Positions 16,697 to 25,087 of a DNA stretch of 64,000 nt are shown one piece after another. Where the stretch lies: positions 372,001-436,000 of the forward strand of contig NZ_VFIO01000001.1 in the NCBI RefSeq assembly GCF_007858365.1. Reading direction: 5' to 3'. This DNA comes from Pseudomonas saxonica. GTDB lineage: Bacteria > Pseudomonadota > Gammaproteobacteria > Pseudomonadales > Pseudomonadaceae. The position numbers were made by a program, and so were the translations under genes. Every line of letters starts with the position of its first letter. Within the stretch, counting starts at the first letter, position 1. The notes beneath the pieces were generated by a model. The model worked only from the letters and a program-made list of their open reading frames with translations, was not told where the DNA came from and did no database searches.

Positions 16697-18668
16697 TGTC
16701 CGCCTCCTGGCTGACACACCAGCGTTGCCAACTCTGTTGAAGTTGCAGGACAGCCCCTCGCGCGAGGCGCAAGTCGCTACTTTGCGGATACTGATCCAAT
16801 GCTCGCAGCATCGTTTCAGACGCCGAATCAAGAGCACTGGCTCGCCCGCTCGCAGGCGGGTCTTTCAGCACGTCGGCTACGCGACTGAGAAATATCCGGT
16901 CAGCCCCTTCCATCGAGATCTTTGACTTGGAGAGACATTTACGCAGGTGAATCAACTCATCACCGATATCCAACCCGTGCATGTCAGCTTCAATGCGCAG
17001 ACGTTCAGCACTGGATAAGTCTTTATCCAACTGAGCAAACTGCAGCAGACGGTCAGCCATGCGTCCTCCGAACCAGGTTTCAGCATTTGCAAGGTCGCGA
17101 TAGGTCAATTGCACCAGATCCTGGCGGGTTGCATTGAGCAATCGCCGGCTTTTCCAGAGCGGGTAACGAAACACCAATAACTTGAATGCCAGCACAGCGG
17201 CGAATACACCTACCGCAATTGCCATCGCGTTATTGAGGAAAGCCCCCACGCTGTAGGTCATGTGATTGCTTACTGATATCAAGACTATGAAATGCAGGCA
17301 AAAAGAGGTGGCTGTGCCTGCGATTTTTGGATTGGCCATGCCCAGTGCACCGAAAAACAACGGCACACCCATCGCCAGGCAGAGCATGGCAAAGCTGCTC
17401 CATTGCGGCAGAATGAACTGCCCCACAAATAAGGCGGCCGGCACTGCCAGGCACACACCCCGTAAAAAACTCATGCCTATTTGAGCGCCGTTTTCTTTGC
17501 TTGCAAACAACCCGCAGACCACACAGGTCAGCAACATTCCGCTAATCGCTGCTGGCCAGGCGGTCGCCAGCCAAAGACAGGCCATCGCGAGAAAAGCCAA
17601 GGCACTGCGCGTGCCAAACAAGATGGCCGATACCCCGTCACGCTGCACAGCAAGGCTGACTGTTGAAGCAGTGCTTCGGCCCTCCTCCACATCACGAAGC
17701 GCCAGATGGCTGGCCATGGTGTTATCCAGAACCAGCGCCATACGTGCCAGACAGGATCGTTCGACGCCTGTGTTTTGCGGATCGCTGGACTTATCCCAAA
17801 GCTGGTGTCTCAACACCTCAATGTCAGATGGGTGTGGATCCGACAGCGCTTGCCCAACCGCCTCCAAAGTGGGCGCCAGGGCATGCATTTGCTTTTCATC
17901 CAACTGTAGCCATTGCCTGCGCACTGAACGACAAAGTCGTAGCAGCATCAGTAATGACTGTACCAGTGCTCCGATAGCCCGGGCACGCTGACGTCCAGTA
18001 TGACCTTCAAACCATGCGTGCTCGCGCTGGGCGTCTGCTGCGATGATCCCGGAAAGCAGCTCAAGTAGATCGTTACGAGCGGAGTCTGCGCCGAACAAGC
18101 TGGCCTGTGCTGCCTGAGTACCACGCTTGCTGATATCGCGCGCTTGCTGGGTCAGGGCGAGCTCCACCTTCGAGGGCCATAACAAGGCACTGGTGAGCGT
18201 TGCGCAGATGATTCCCAGACTGATCTCCGTACACCGGGCGACGGCTTGATCAAACACCCCCAACGGATGGTTTAACGCCGGCAACGCAATGATCGCGACG
18301 GTGTAACCTGCCAATACCCACGAGTAAGAGAACGCGCTGCGTAACATCGTAGAAACAGCGGTCGTCAGACCGAGCCAAAGCGCCAAGCTCAGGAGAAAAA
18401 GCCATGGCGCCTGAGCCGCTATGCTCATGAACACCACTGACATGATGGTTCCCACAAGGGTACCCAGCAATCGAGCTAGCCCCTTTTGCAGCACCATGCC
18501 CGAAAGGGGTTGGGCGACAATAAAAGCGGTCATCAGCGCCCATGACGGTTGCTCGAGCCCCCACCGCATGGCCAGCCACAAAGCTAGGCCACCGCCAATC
18601 AGTGTTTTGATGGAAAACTGTACGGCAGCCATGCCAGGCGCAAAAAGCGCCCTGAAAGTCGTGCCCAA
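16683..18668 (-). CDS. FUSC-family inner-membrane efflux protein (AaeB-like)
   Basis: A 661-residue inner-membrane protein with two blocks of about five to six helices (residues roughly 15-165 and 345-490), each followed by a cytosolic domain, the layout of AaeB/FUSC efflux proteins. Signatures are SWALMTAFIVAQPLSGMVLQ, then KGLARLLGTLVGT in block one, and the second block starts around FGTRSALAFLAMACLWLAT. No ATG fits the homologous N-terminus: I choose the TTG at 18668, which has AAGGTGG five bases upstream (18680-18674). Another TTG at 18686 would add six residues but lies right at the base of a hairpin. An ATG at 18632 would cut into conserved sequence. Together with DUF1656 and HlyD it should export organic acids. 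No LysR regulator is adjacent. Confidence 0.85.
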   Translation of the reverse strand: MGTTFRALFAPGMAAVQFSIKTLIGGGLALWLAMRWGLEQPSWALMTAFIVAQPLSGMVLQKGLARLLGTLVGTIMSVVFMSIAAQAPWLFLLSLALWLGLTTAVSTMLRSAFSYSWVLAGYTVAIIALPALNHPLGVFDQAVARCTEISLGIICATLTSALLWPSKVELALTQQARDISKRGTQAAQASLFGADSARNDLLELLSGIIAADAQREHAWFEGHTGRQRARAIGALVQSLLMLLRLCRSVRRQWLQLDEKQMHALAPTLEAVGQALSDPHPSDIEVLRHQLWDKSSDPQNTGVERSCLARMALVLDNTMASHLALRDVEEGRSTASTVSLAVQRDGVSAILFGTRSALAFLAMACLWLATAWPAAISGMLLTCVVCGLFASKENGAQIGMSFLRGVCLAVPAALFVGQFILPQWSSFAMLCLAMGVPLFFGALGMANPKIAGTATSFCLHFIVLISVSNHMTYSVGAFLNNAMAIAVGVFAAVLAFKLLVFRYPLWKSRRLLNATRQDLVQLTYRDLANAETWFGGRMADRLLQFAQLDKDLSSAERLRIEADMHGLDIGDELIHLRKCLSKSKISMEGADRIFLSRVADVLKDPPASGRASALDSASETMLRALDQYPQSSDLRLARGAVLQLQQSWQRWCVSQEADNGIA

Positions 18669-18687
18669 AAAAACCACCTTAAGCAAA

Positions 18688-18736
18688 GATCAGCAGACAA
18701 AATAGCTACCTTGCGTAGCCATTTTGCCTGCTGATC
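18688..18736 (-). terminator. Strong hairpin between the dehydrogenase operon and the FUSC gene
   Basis: Arms 18715-18736 and 18688-18709 form a 22-bp stem around a 5-base loop. In minus-strand RNA all 22 positions pair, two of them as G-U wobbles; in plus-strand RNA the same two would be A-C clashes. This points to selection on the minus-strand transcript. A U-rich tail (UUUGCUU) follows. It is either the terminator of the cytochrome/GMC operon or an attenuator in the FUSC leader. Confidence 0.75.
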
Positions 18737-18799
18737 ATGTGAGATGTTGCGAGGCTGCTCGTTGCCTCTCTCGTGGAGAAACAACGAACGAGCCAGACG

Positions 18800-20161
18800 T
18801 TATGACTGACGTCTGCGCCGTGCCCACCAAATCAACAGCAGGATCACCACGATAACGCCAACAGCGATCGCGCCCTGGGCCAATGCAGCCAAGTGCGAGG
18901 TCGGACCGCCTGCGCGGACCTCCTTGACCTTGGCTGCGCTGACGCTGACGTCGGGGTTGCCAAAGTGTGTGGTCAGGTAGTTGGTGAGTGTAGCTACTTG
19001 CTGATCGCTCAAGGTGTGGGCAAAGCCCTCCATTCGGATGTCCTGGCCATCAGCGCCACGCTTGACGCCCTCCAGAATCACCATCAGCAAGTTGTCGGGG
19101 TTGCTGCGCCCAACGGCGGTGTTATGAAACAACGAAGGCAGGCCGCCTTCAAAACTGCCCTGGCCCCGGTCTTGGTGACACGTGCCGCAATAGGCCTCGT
19201 AAAGTTGTGCACCGGTCATTTTGTCGCCATCCGCCGGCAAGGAGACCCCACGGATACTGGCCAGGTCGTCGTAAGGCTGCCCCAACGCGTATACCGGTTT
19301 GCTGTCTGCCGGGTTGTGCCGAGCCGGCACGGCTTTGAGGTAGGCGGCAATGGCTTTCAGGTCGCCCTCCTCAAGGTACTGAAGACTATGATCTACCGCT
19401 TCGGCCATCGGTCCGGCAGCCTGCGCCTTACCCAGGGTTTCACCGGTTTTCAGGTAGGCGACCAGCTCGGAACTGTCCCAGCCACCTATACCACTGTTGA
19501 GGTCAGACGTTATGTTCGGTGCATGCCAGGTACCGACGTCACCGCCCGCCAATTCTTTTGATGACTCTTCAGCCATCAGCAAGTTGCGCGGGGTGTGGCA
19601 AGTGCCGCAGTGGGTCAGCCCCTGTACTAGATAGGCACCACGGTTCCACTCGGTATCCTGCGACTCATTGGGTACGAACACCTTATCGTCGAGAAAGAGC
19701 AAATTCCACGCCGCCATCGAGAAACGAATGTTGAACGGGAATGGCAAGTCGGTCGCTTTTGTCGGTGTGTCCACCGGCTCCACGGCGTTCATGAAGTAGG
19801 CGTACATGTCCTTGATGTCTTGGTCGCTGACTTTGGCGTAAGCGGTGTAAGGCATGGCCGGGTACAAATGCTTGCCATCTGCGCGAATACCCTTGCGCAG
19901 GGCGTCACTGAATTGCTCCAACGTGTAGTTGCCGATGCCGGCGGTTTTTGAGGGGGTGATGTTGGTCGCGATGATATCGCCAATCGGTGTAGGCAGCTCC
20001 AGGCCGCCCGCAAAGGGCTTGCCGCCGGGTAAGCTGTGGCACGCAACGCAGTCACCCGCAGTGGACAGGTATTGGCCGCGTTTGATCTGCGCGTCGTCTG
20101 CCGCACTGACGTTTAGCGCTACTAACATTAAGGTAGTCAGCGAGGTGGTTTTCCAGTTCAT
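18800..20161 (-). CDS. Triheme cytochrome c subunit of a membrane-bound sugar/alcohol dehydrogenase
   Basis: A 453-residue periplasmic electron-transfer subunit. A signal peptide (about 1-20, ending VSA-ADD) is followed by three class I heme c sites: C38-V-A-C41-H42, C185-G-T-C188-H189 and C325-G-T-C328-H329. A C-terminal membrane anchor lies at about 427-446, ending in an arginine cluster. This architecture is that of the cytochrome subunit of gluconate-2-, sorbitol- or glucose-type FAD dehydrogenases, which pass electrons to ubiquinone or the oxidase chain. It starts 3 bp after the GMC stop and is the last gene of a three-gene operon. The substrate is decided by the GMC subunit. Confidence 0.93.
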   Translation of the reverse strand: MNWKTTSLTTLMLVALNVSAADDAQIKRGQYLSTAGDCVACHSLPGGKPFAGGLELPTPIGDIIATNITPSKTAGIGNYTLEQFSDALRKGIRADGKHLYPAMPYTAYAKVSDQDIKDMYAYFMNAVEPVDTPTKATDLPFPFNIRFSMAAWNLLFLDDKVFVPNESQDTEWNRGAYLVQGLTHCGTCHTPRNLLMAEESSKELAGGDVGTWHAPNITSDLNSGIGGWDSSELVAYLKTGETLGKAQAAGPMAEAVDHSLQYLEEGDLKAIAAYLKAVPARHNPADSKPVYALGQPYDDLASIRGVSLPADGDKMTGAQLYEAYCGTCHQDRGQGSFEGGLPSLFHNTAVGRSNPDNLLMVILEGVKRGADGQDIRMEGFAHTLSDQQVATLTNYLTTHFGNPDVSVSAAKVKEVRAGGPTSHLAALAQGAIAVGVIVVILLLIWWARRRRQS

Positions 20162-20164
20162 GGT

Positions 20165-21811
20165 TCACGCCCGCCCTTGTTCAGTGGCAGACGCGGACGA
20201 CCAAACTCGAGCAATGACCCGGTCCGGCAGGATGTGTTGCGCCGTGCGCAGGGTCAGTGCCGCGGCGGTCAGGGTCGAGTTCATGGTGGCTGAGGTCGGC
20301 ATGATCCCGGTGCTGCAAATGAACAGGTTGTCGTGATCGTGGGTTCGGCCGTAGCTATCGCAAACCGAGGTTTTTGGGTCGATCCCCATGCTCATGGTGC
20401 CAGTGATGTGCTGGTTGTTGGCAAAGCTGCCTTCGGCGCTGTAGCGCAGGTTAGTACCGCCCATCAGCTGTGCAATGCGGGTGAAGTCTTTGTGCGACTC
20501 CATGGCGCCTTTGCGGGTGTATTCGTGAATGGCGTAGTTGACCTTGGGCTTGGGCAAGCCAAGTTTGTCTTTCTGATCGCTCAGACTGATACGGTTCTCA
20601 GGGTTTGGCAGTACTTCCAGCACGTCCTTGAGGCTCATTTCAAAACCCGCACGGTGACGCAGCTGCTTTTCGAACTCTGCACCGTAGACGCCGTTGGCAA
20701 TCAGTGCGTCTGTGGCGCTGTTGACCCTGGAGATATTGGTGAAGTCCAGCCGATACGGAGCGTGCTCCTTTCGGAACTCACCGTCGCGCATGGTATTGAT
20801 TGAGCTCGGGCTTTGCGGCCCGCGACCCAGCCATAACTCTTCATCGGCATCGAAGGTGATGGATGTGCTCGGATGGTCCATCAGGTTACGACCTACCATG
20901 CCGGAGCTGTTAGCCAAGCCGTTGGGATATTTAGCGCTGGCCGACATCAGCAACAATTTCGGACTTTCAATGCCATTGGCGGCAAGGATGAACGTCTTGC
21001 CGGTGACCCGATGAGATTGCTTGTCCGGATCATAGTAATGCACGGCAACGATATGGCCTTTGTCATCATGCTCGATGCGATAGACCACAGCGTTTATCTG
21101 CAGCTTGGCACCCGCGTCAATTGCTGTCTGAATGGCAATGCCACCGTGGTATTGCGCATCAATGGGGCAAATCGGCTGACAACTGTTATTGCCACAGCAG
21201 GCTGGACGCCCATCGTACGGGCGGCTGTTGCGCCCGGTGGTGTTGCCCACCACCGCGTAGGTTGGCGCCAAACGCTCACGGATGCGCCGCATGGCATAAG
21301 GCTCGGTGACGGGTTCCATCGGGAACGGTTTGCTGCGAGGCGAGCCGGTGTTATCGGCTCCCGATACGCCCCAGATCTCTTCCGCCTCCTGGTAGAACGG
21401 GTCTAGTTCTTCGTAGGTAATGGGCCAGTCAACGCCCACGTCGTATAGGGTCTTGATCTGCATGTCACCCGGCACGACACGCCAGGCTTGGGCCGCCCAG
21501 TGCCATGTCGTGCCACCGACGCCACGAATATATTCTGCAGGGTATGGATAAGGCCCGCCTTGGATGAGGTAACCGTTATCAACCGGTTTATAGACCGGAA
21601 ACGGTGCCCAGTCGTAGCAGGTGTAGGGCGACATCCAGTCACTCTTGCGCGTAGAGTTGCGAAATGCTGCGACAATCCGGCCTCGCTCAATCGGCCCGCC
21701 GGCTTCCAGAATCAGGACCGAAGCACCTTGTTTGAGCAGTTTGGTCGCAGCCATTGCACCGCAAATCCCGGAACCGATGATGACGATGTCCGCAGACAAT
21801 TGATCAGACAT
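20165..21811 (-). CDS. FAD-dependent GMC-family dehydrogenase, catalytic subunit
   Basis: A 548-residue flavoprotein. The FAD-binding GSGICG is at 13-18 with ILEAGG at 34-39, and the C-terminal catalytic pair is His468 (QHITGTMSMG) and Asn511 (TSATMNSTL). Cysteines 205, 206, 211 and 215 (ACCGNNSCQPIC) have the spacing of the 3Fe-4S ligands of the FAD glucose dehydrogenase of Burkholderia cepacia, so I predict an iron-sulfur relay to the cytochrome. It would oxidise a sugar, sugar acid or polyol in the periplasm. It has no signal peptide of its own and probably rides out with the Tat-type small subunit. It overlaps that gene by 8 bp. Candidates are gluconate, sorbitol or glucose; I cannot choose. 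Confidence 0.92.
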   Translation of the reverse strand: MSDQLSADIVIIGSGICGAMAATKLLKQGASVLILEAGGPIERGRIVAAFRNSTRKSDWMSPYTCYDWAPFPVYKPVDNGYLIQGGPYPYPAEYIRGVGGTTWHWAAQAWRVVPGDMQIKTLYDVGVDWPITYEELDPFYQEAEEIWGVSGADNTGSPRSKPFPMEPVTEPYAMRRIRERLAPTYAVVGNTTGRNSRPYDGRPACCGNNSCQPICPIDAQYHGGIAIQTAIDAGAKLQINAVVYRIEHDDKGHIVAVHYYDPDKQSHRVTGKTFILAANGIESPKLLLMSASAKYPNGLANSSGMVGRNLMDHPSTSITFDADEELWLGRGPQSPSSINTMRDGEFRKEHAPYRLDFTNISRVNSATDALIANGVYGAEFEKQLRHRAGFEMSLKDVLEVLPNPENRISLSDQKDKLGLPKPKVNYAIHEYTRKGAMESHKDFTRIAQLMGGTNLRYSAEGSFANNQHITGTMSMGIDPKTSVCDSYGRTHDHDNLFICSTGIMPTSATMNSTLTAAALTLRTAQHILPDRVIARVWSSASATEQGRA

Positions 21812-22337
21812 TTTTCACCCCGGCGGTTGGATTACGTGCCCAGCTTCCGTAGGGACCGTAAGCATAGGTGGGGGGCTTCAGGACATCGGCGACGATTACT
21901 GCGTTGAGCGCATATTCGTAGGCCAGGCAGCGAGCCTTGACACCGCTGCCTACCACGCCCATGAACCAGGCCGTCGCTATCTGGCGTGGCACGCCAGCCA
22001 AAGGCGACTTTTCGTCATCCAGAATTTTCTGCATCTGTGCCGGGTCCAGATGACGTTCATTGACCAAGGCCAGCAAACCCTCAACGCCCTTGGCGAATGT
22101 GGGGTCATCCTCGATCAGTGCCTGATACAGGTTGGTTGCCAGAACCGTGTCCAGGCTTTGACGACCCGCGATAATCGCCGAGAGCGCCAAAAACGCGCCC
22201 TGCTCTTTGCTGTCGACCGGTGCCGCCAGTGCAAATGGAATCAAGGACGCGGTATAGGCCGTCAGCATCCCCTTAAGCAATGTCCGTCGGGTCGATTTCA
22301 AGTCGTCTGGGCGCGTTACTTCATTCAAGCTATTCAT
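21804..22337 (-). CDS. Small (Tat-signal) subunit of the membrane-bound FAD dehydrogenase
   Basis: A 177-residue protein of the sorbitol/gluconate dehydrogenase small-subunit family. A twin-arginine signal (STRRTLLKGML, RR at 17-18, then a hydrophobic run to ALAA) exports it folded, presumably carrying the catalytic flavoprotein. The ATG at 22337 has AGGA about 7 bases upstream; an upstream GTG would add six residues. It is the first gene of the operon small-GMC-cytochrome and overlaps the next by 8 bp. The conserved C-terminal YAYGPYGSWARNPTAGVKNV is seen in these subunits. Confidence 0.9.
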   Translation of the reverse strand: MNSLNEVTRPDDLKSTRRTLLKGMLTAYTASLIPFALAAPVDSKEQGAFLALSAIIAGRQSLDTVLATNLYQALIEDDPTFAKGVEGLLALVNERHLDPAQMQKILDDEKSPLAGVPRQIATAWFMGVVGSGVKARCLAYEYALNAVIVADVLKPPTYAYGPYGSWARNPTAGVKNV

Positions 22338-22402
22338 GGTTTGTCCTGTAGTCACAGGTTATCGTTAGGGTATAGCGCTTTATGCAGTCATTCGTTGCCA
22401 AC

Positions 22403-23749
22403 TCAGAACACGGTGTTGACGGTCAAACCAACAACGATGGCGTCATCCACCTCATAAACCCCGCCCGGGCTACCCAAATATTGAATGTTGGGACGCACCA
22501 TCAGCCACGGCGTCAACTTAAAGTCGTAGTGAATTTCGGCGGCATATTCGGCGTGTTGAACAGGCTGGAAGGCAGGGTCACTGTAGTTGTCTAAAGCGTT
22601 GACTGAGTTGTGCAAACTCTGGTTTCTCGATAAAGCCGGGTTGACGTGCAGCGCACTGAACCCTATCGCAAGCGAATCTTGGGGACGGGCGTCAAAAGGA
22701 CCTGCATAAATCGCGCCGACCTGCGCTTGCCAATCAAGCGTGCTGCTGCGTTTGTCATATTGGGAGTAATGGGCAAAGAGGCTCAGTCCCCTCTTGGCAT
22801 CACCATTGACCGTAGTGATCTGTTGTCGGGCATAGGCATACATGCCATAACGCCCATCCAACTGGTCCGCTGATTGTCCGGACACTTGCTTGAAGTTACC
22901 GTTGCCGTCCTTCAACACATCGTTGGCTGTCGCGTTGTTCCAGTAGCCACCGACCATATATTTGCCCGCCATGCCGGCCGCGCCCAAGGACGGTGTCCAG
23001 CCCACCTCTGCCACATAGGTAGTGCCTTCACGGCCCGAAGTGTTCAGCTTGAAACCGTTGTTACTGTCCAGCAAGGTCGGGTTGTATTCGTAAGCCCCGA
23101 CTTGCCCATAGATCTGCGGGGTAAAGTTGACTTTAATCCGCCCACCCCATTGACCCACCGGCGAGTTGTACCACACCGTCGAGGCGTGCCCGACCAGCCC
23201 GCCACACATCGAGTTGTTCTGGAACACACAACCCGTGGAGTCAAAGTCGCTGCCAATCGGCAACCGACCTACTTTGATGTCGAGAACATTATCAAAGTAC
23301 TTTTGCTGATAGGCGAAAGTGGTAATCCGCCAGGTCTGGCCCCGCCCATAGTTTTCCTGAACCGAAGAGCCAATGGTCCCGGTGCGAGGGTCGGTAAGCC
23401 GGTCATTGGTAATATCTCGTCCACTGCGCTCGGTGATCAGCAGTTGTAAGTTGGCATCATTCCAGCCCAATACTTTTTCAAGATCGATGGCGCCGCCCAG
23501 ATTGAACTGATCGGTGTAACGCGCGGTATGGTCGTGATCATAACCTCCACGCAAGTTGGCAGCGCTTTCCGACTGATAGCTGAACTGGAAGTCATAACCC
23601 TTGTCGAGCAGCTCAGTTCGAAGGCCGCCCCAGTCGCCCGTCATCCAGCGTGACGATGAAGAAAACATCGGCTCATCTGACCAGGCACTCGTGGCCAACC
23701 CACTCAAAACGAATCCTGTCGCGACTACGGTACTGCTTATTTTTCTCAT
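22403..23749 (-). CDS. OprB-family carbohydrate-selective porin
   Basis: A 448-residue outer-membrane porin. The signal peptide ends at about ATSAWSDEP, and the mature protein begins with the OprB opening SRWMTGDWGGLRTELLDKGYDF. GRLPIGSDFD and the closing AEIHYDFKLTPWLMVRPNIQYL strand, ending with Phe, are also typical. Two cysteines (CVFQNNSMC) probably form a loop disulfide. The ATG at 23749 follows GAAGGG. It lies 65 bp before the dehydrogenase operon on the same strand, so the pair probably lets a sugar into the periplasm where it is oxidised directly. Which sugar is unknown. Confidence 0.92.
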   Translation of the reverse strand: MRKISSTVVATGFVLSGLATSAWSDEPMFSSSSRWMTGDWGGLRTELLDKGYDFQFSYQSESAANLRGGYDHDHTARYTDQFNLGGAIDLEKVLGWNDANLQLLITERSGRDITNDRLTDPRTGTIGSSVQENYGRGQTWRITTFAYQQKYFDNVLDIKVGRLPIGSDFDSTGCVFQNNSMCGGLVGHASTVWYNSPVGQWGGRIKVNFTPQIYGQVGAYEYNPTLLDSNNGFKLNTSGREGTTYVAEVGWTPSLGAAGMAGKYMVGGYWNNATANDVLKDGNGNFKQVSGQSADQLDGRYGMYAYARQQITTVNGDAKRGLSLFAHYSQYDKRSSTLDWQAQVGAIYAGPFDARPQDSLAIGFSALHVNPALSRNQSLHNSVNALDNYSDPAFQPVQHAEYAAEIHYDFKLTPWLMVRPNIQYLGSPGGVYEVDDAIVVGLTVNTVF

Positions 23750-24299
23750 TCCGACCCTTCTCGAACATGTTCTGTTGGTCAAATACAGCGCTACAGCCGA
23801 CAGATATGCATCGGAATAAAGAAACTATAACAAGATACTTAGCTAACTAATATATATAGATTGAGCGCAATAACACTCGGCCTACGGAATGGGACAATGA
23901 GACAAACTGCTCACAGGTTTGAAGGGGGAATTTAGTGATAAACAATTCGGCAAGATTTCCGTGCCATGGACTGATCCACAGACCGCTGTAGAGGAGAAAG
24001 AGGTGCACCCGCATCAGGAGCACTGACGTGCACTGCACGCTGTGGGCCATCCCAAGGCGGTTGATGAGTTGCAGCGGGGCGTGAGCTGGGTTGAAGTTTG
24101 GGGTGTTGATGCGGGATTTAACGGTAAGTGAAACGCTGGAGCGTGCGGTGTAACCCCTCACCTCACCCCAACCCTCTCCCGAGGGAGAGGGGGTTTGATC
24201 AAGTTGTTTTCGAAAAGATGTTTCAGATCTCAACAATGCGGGTGTAGTCACACCTCTTCAGCACCGACTCCCTGCACAAGAAGGTGTTCTTGATTCATT
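23750..24299. other. Intergenic region of about 550 bases
   Basis: This holds the A+T-rich promoter region of the OprB gene (about 23800-23870, with an ATATATATAG run) and one end of the CCCTCTCCC repeat (24154-24193). An open frame on the minus strand (23847-24251) has no recognisable domain, and its N-terminal part is the translated repeat, so I do not call it a gene. I see no other coding signal. Confidence 0.5.
24154..24193. repeat. Partial copy of the CCCTCTCCC intergenic repeat
   Basis: Bases 24162-24192 match 31 bases of the left end of the element at 8593-8703 with one difference. Only one end is present here; no inverted partner was seen within the next hundred bases. The sequence folds into a short CCCTCTCCC-GA-GGGAGAGGG hairpin. 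Confidence 0.75.
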
Positions 24300-25028
24300 T
24301 CAATCTCGGAACACTTCATCCAACAGGTTGTGCATGGCGGTAAACGCCCGGCTGGCTGTCTTGGCGTCATACATCATCTTGCCCGGCACGTTGGCATGCG
24401 GATCAGTAAAGGAATGAACTGCGCCGCCATAGCTGGTCAACTGCCAATCGACACCTGCCGCGTTCATCTCTTCTTCGAAAGCTGGCAGTTGATCACGGGG
24501 CACTAATGGATCCGAGGCACCATGCAGCACCAACACCGACCCCTTAATGCTTTGGGCGTCGACAGGATTGGGAGTGTCCAGCGTTCCGTGGAATGACACC
24601 GCCGCTTGCAGTGGCGCGCCACCGCGCGCCAATTCCAGCGAACAGCAACCGCCAAAACAGAAACCGAATGTTGCCAGTTTGCTGCTGTCCACCTTGGCCT
24701 GTTCCTGGTTCTTCAACAGGTCATAAGCCGCCCACATCCGCTTGCGCAACAAGGCACGGTCATTTTTCAAGGGCATCATGGCCGCACCCGCCTCGTCTGC
24801 ATTACTAGGACGAATGCTTTTGCCATACAAATCGGCAATCAATACCACATAGCCCTGCTCGGCCACGGACTTGGCAATCTCTTCTGCCCCAGCGCTGATG
24901 CCCATCCAGTTAGGCGCCATCAGCAAACCCGGCAGCGGATCTTCCCGGCTGGGGTCAAAGGCAAGACGCCCTTCGAATGGCTGGCCGTCGATTTGGTACG
25001 CCACTGACATGACCGTGATCGGTTCCAT
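24300..25028 (-). CDS. Dienelactone hydrolase family protein
   Basis: A 242-residue cytosolic alpha/beta hydrolase. The catalytic triad is Cys124 (GFCFGG), Asp173 (HGASDP) and His205 (GAVHSFT), with cysteine as nucleophile as in true dienelactone hydrolases. It could cleave a lactone or other small ester; no aromatic-degradation genes are nearby, so the physiological substrate is open. The ATG at 25028 has AGGAGC upstream. It lies only 59 bp behind htpG, and that gap is filled by a terminator, so expression needs read-through or a promoter inside the end of htpG. Confidence 0.88.
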   Translation of the reverse strand: MEPITVMSVAYQIDGQPFEGRLAFDPSREDPLPGLLMAPNWMGISAGAEEIAKSVAEQGYVVLIADLYGKSIRPSNADEAGAAMMPLKNDRALLRKRMWAAYDLLKNQEQAKVDSSKLATFGFCFGGCCSLELARGGAPLQAAVSFHGTLDTPNPVDAQSIKGSVLVLHGASDPLVPRDQLPAFEEEMNAAGVDWQLTSYGGAVHSFTDPHANVPGKMMYDAKTASRAFTAMHNLLDEVFRD

Positions 25029-25051
25029 TTAAAGCTCCTGAATTCAAAACC

Positions 25052-25080
25052 AAAAAAAACCCGCCGAAGCGGGTTTTTAT
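25052..25080 (-). terminator. Rho-independent terminator of htpG
   Basis: AAAACCCGC (25056-25064), loop CGAA, GCGGGTTTT (25069-25077). On the minus strand the stem is followed by a run of eight T. It lies 11 bp after the htpG stop and could also work in the plus direction. Confidence 0.9.
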
Positions 25081-25087
25081 AGCGCGG

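Noticed and set aside
23847..24251. Minus-strand frame of 134 codons
   Set aside because: Its N-terminal part is a translation of the CCCTCTCCC repeat (PSPSGEGWGEVRG) and the rest has no recognisable domain.
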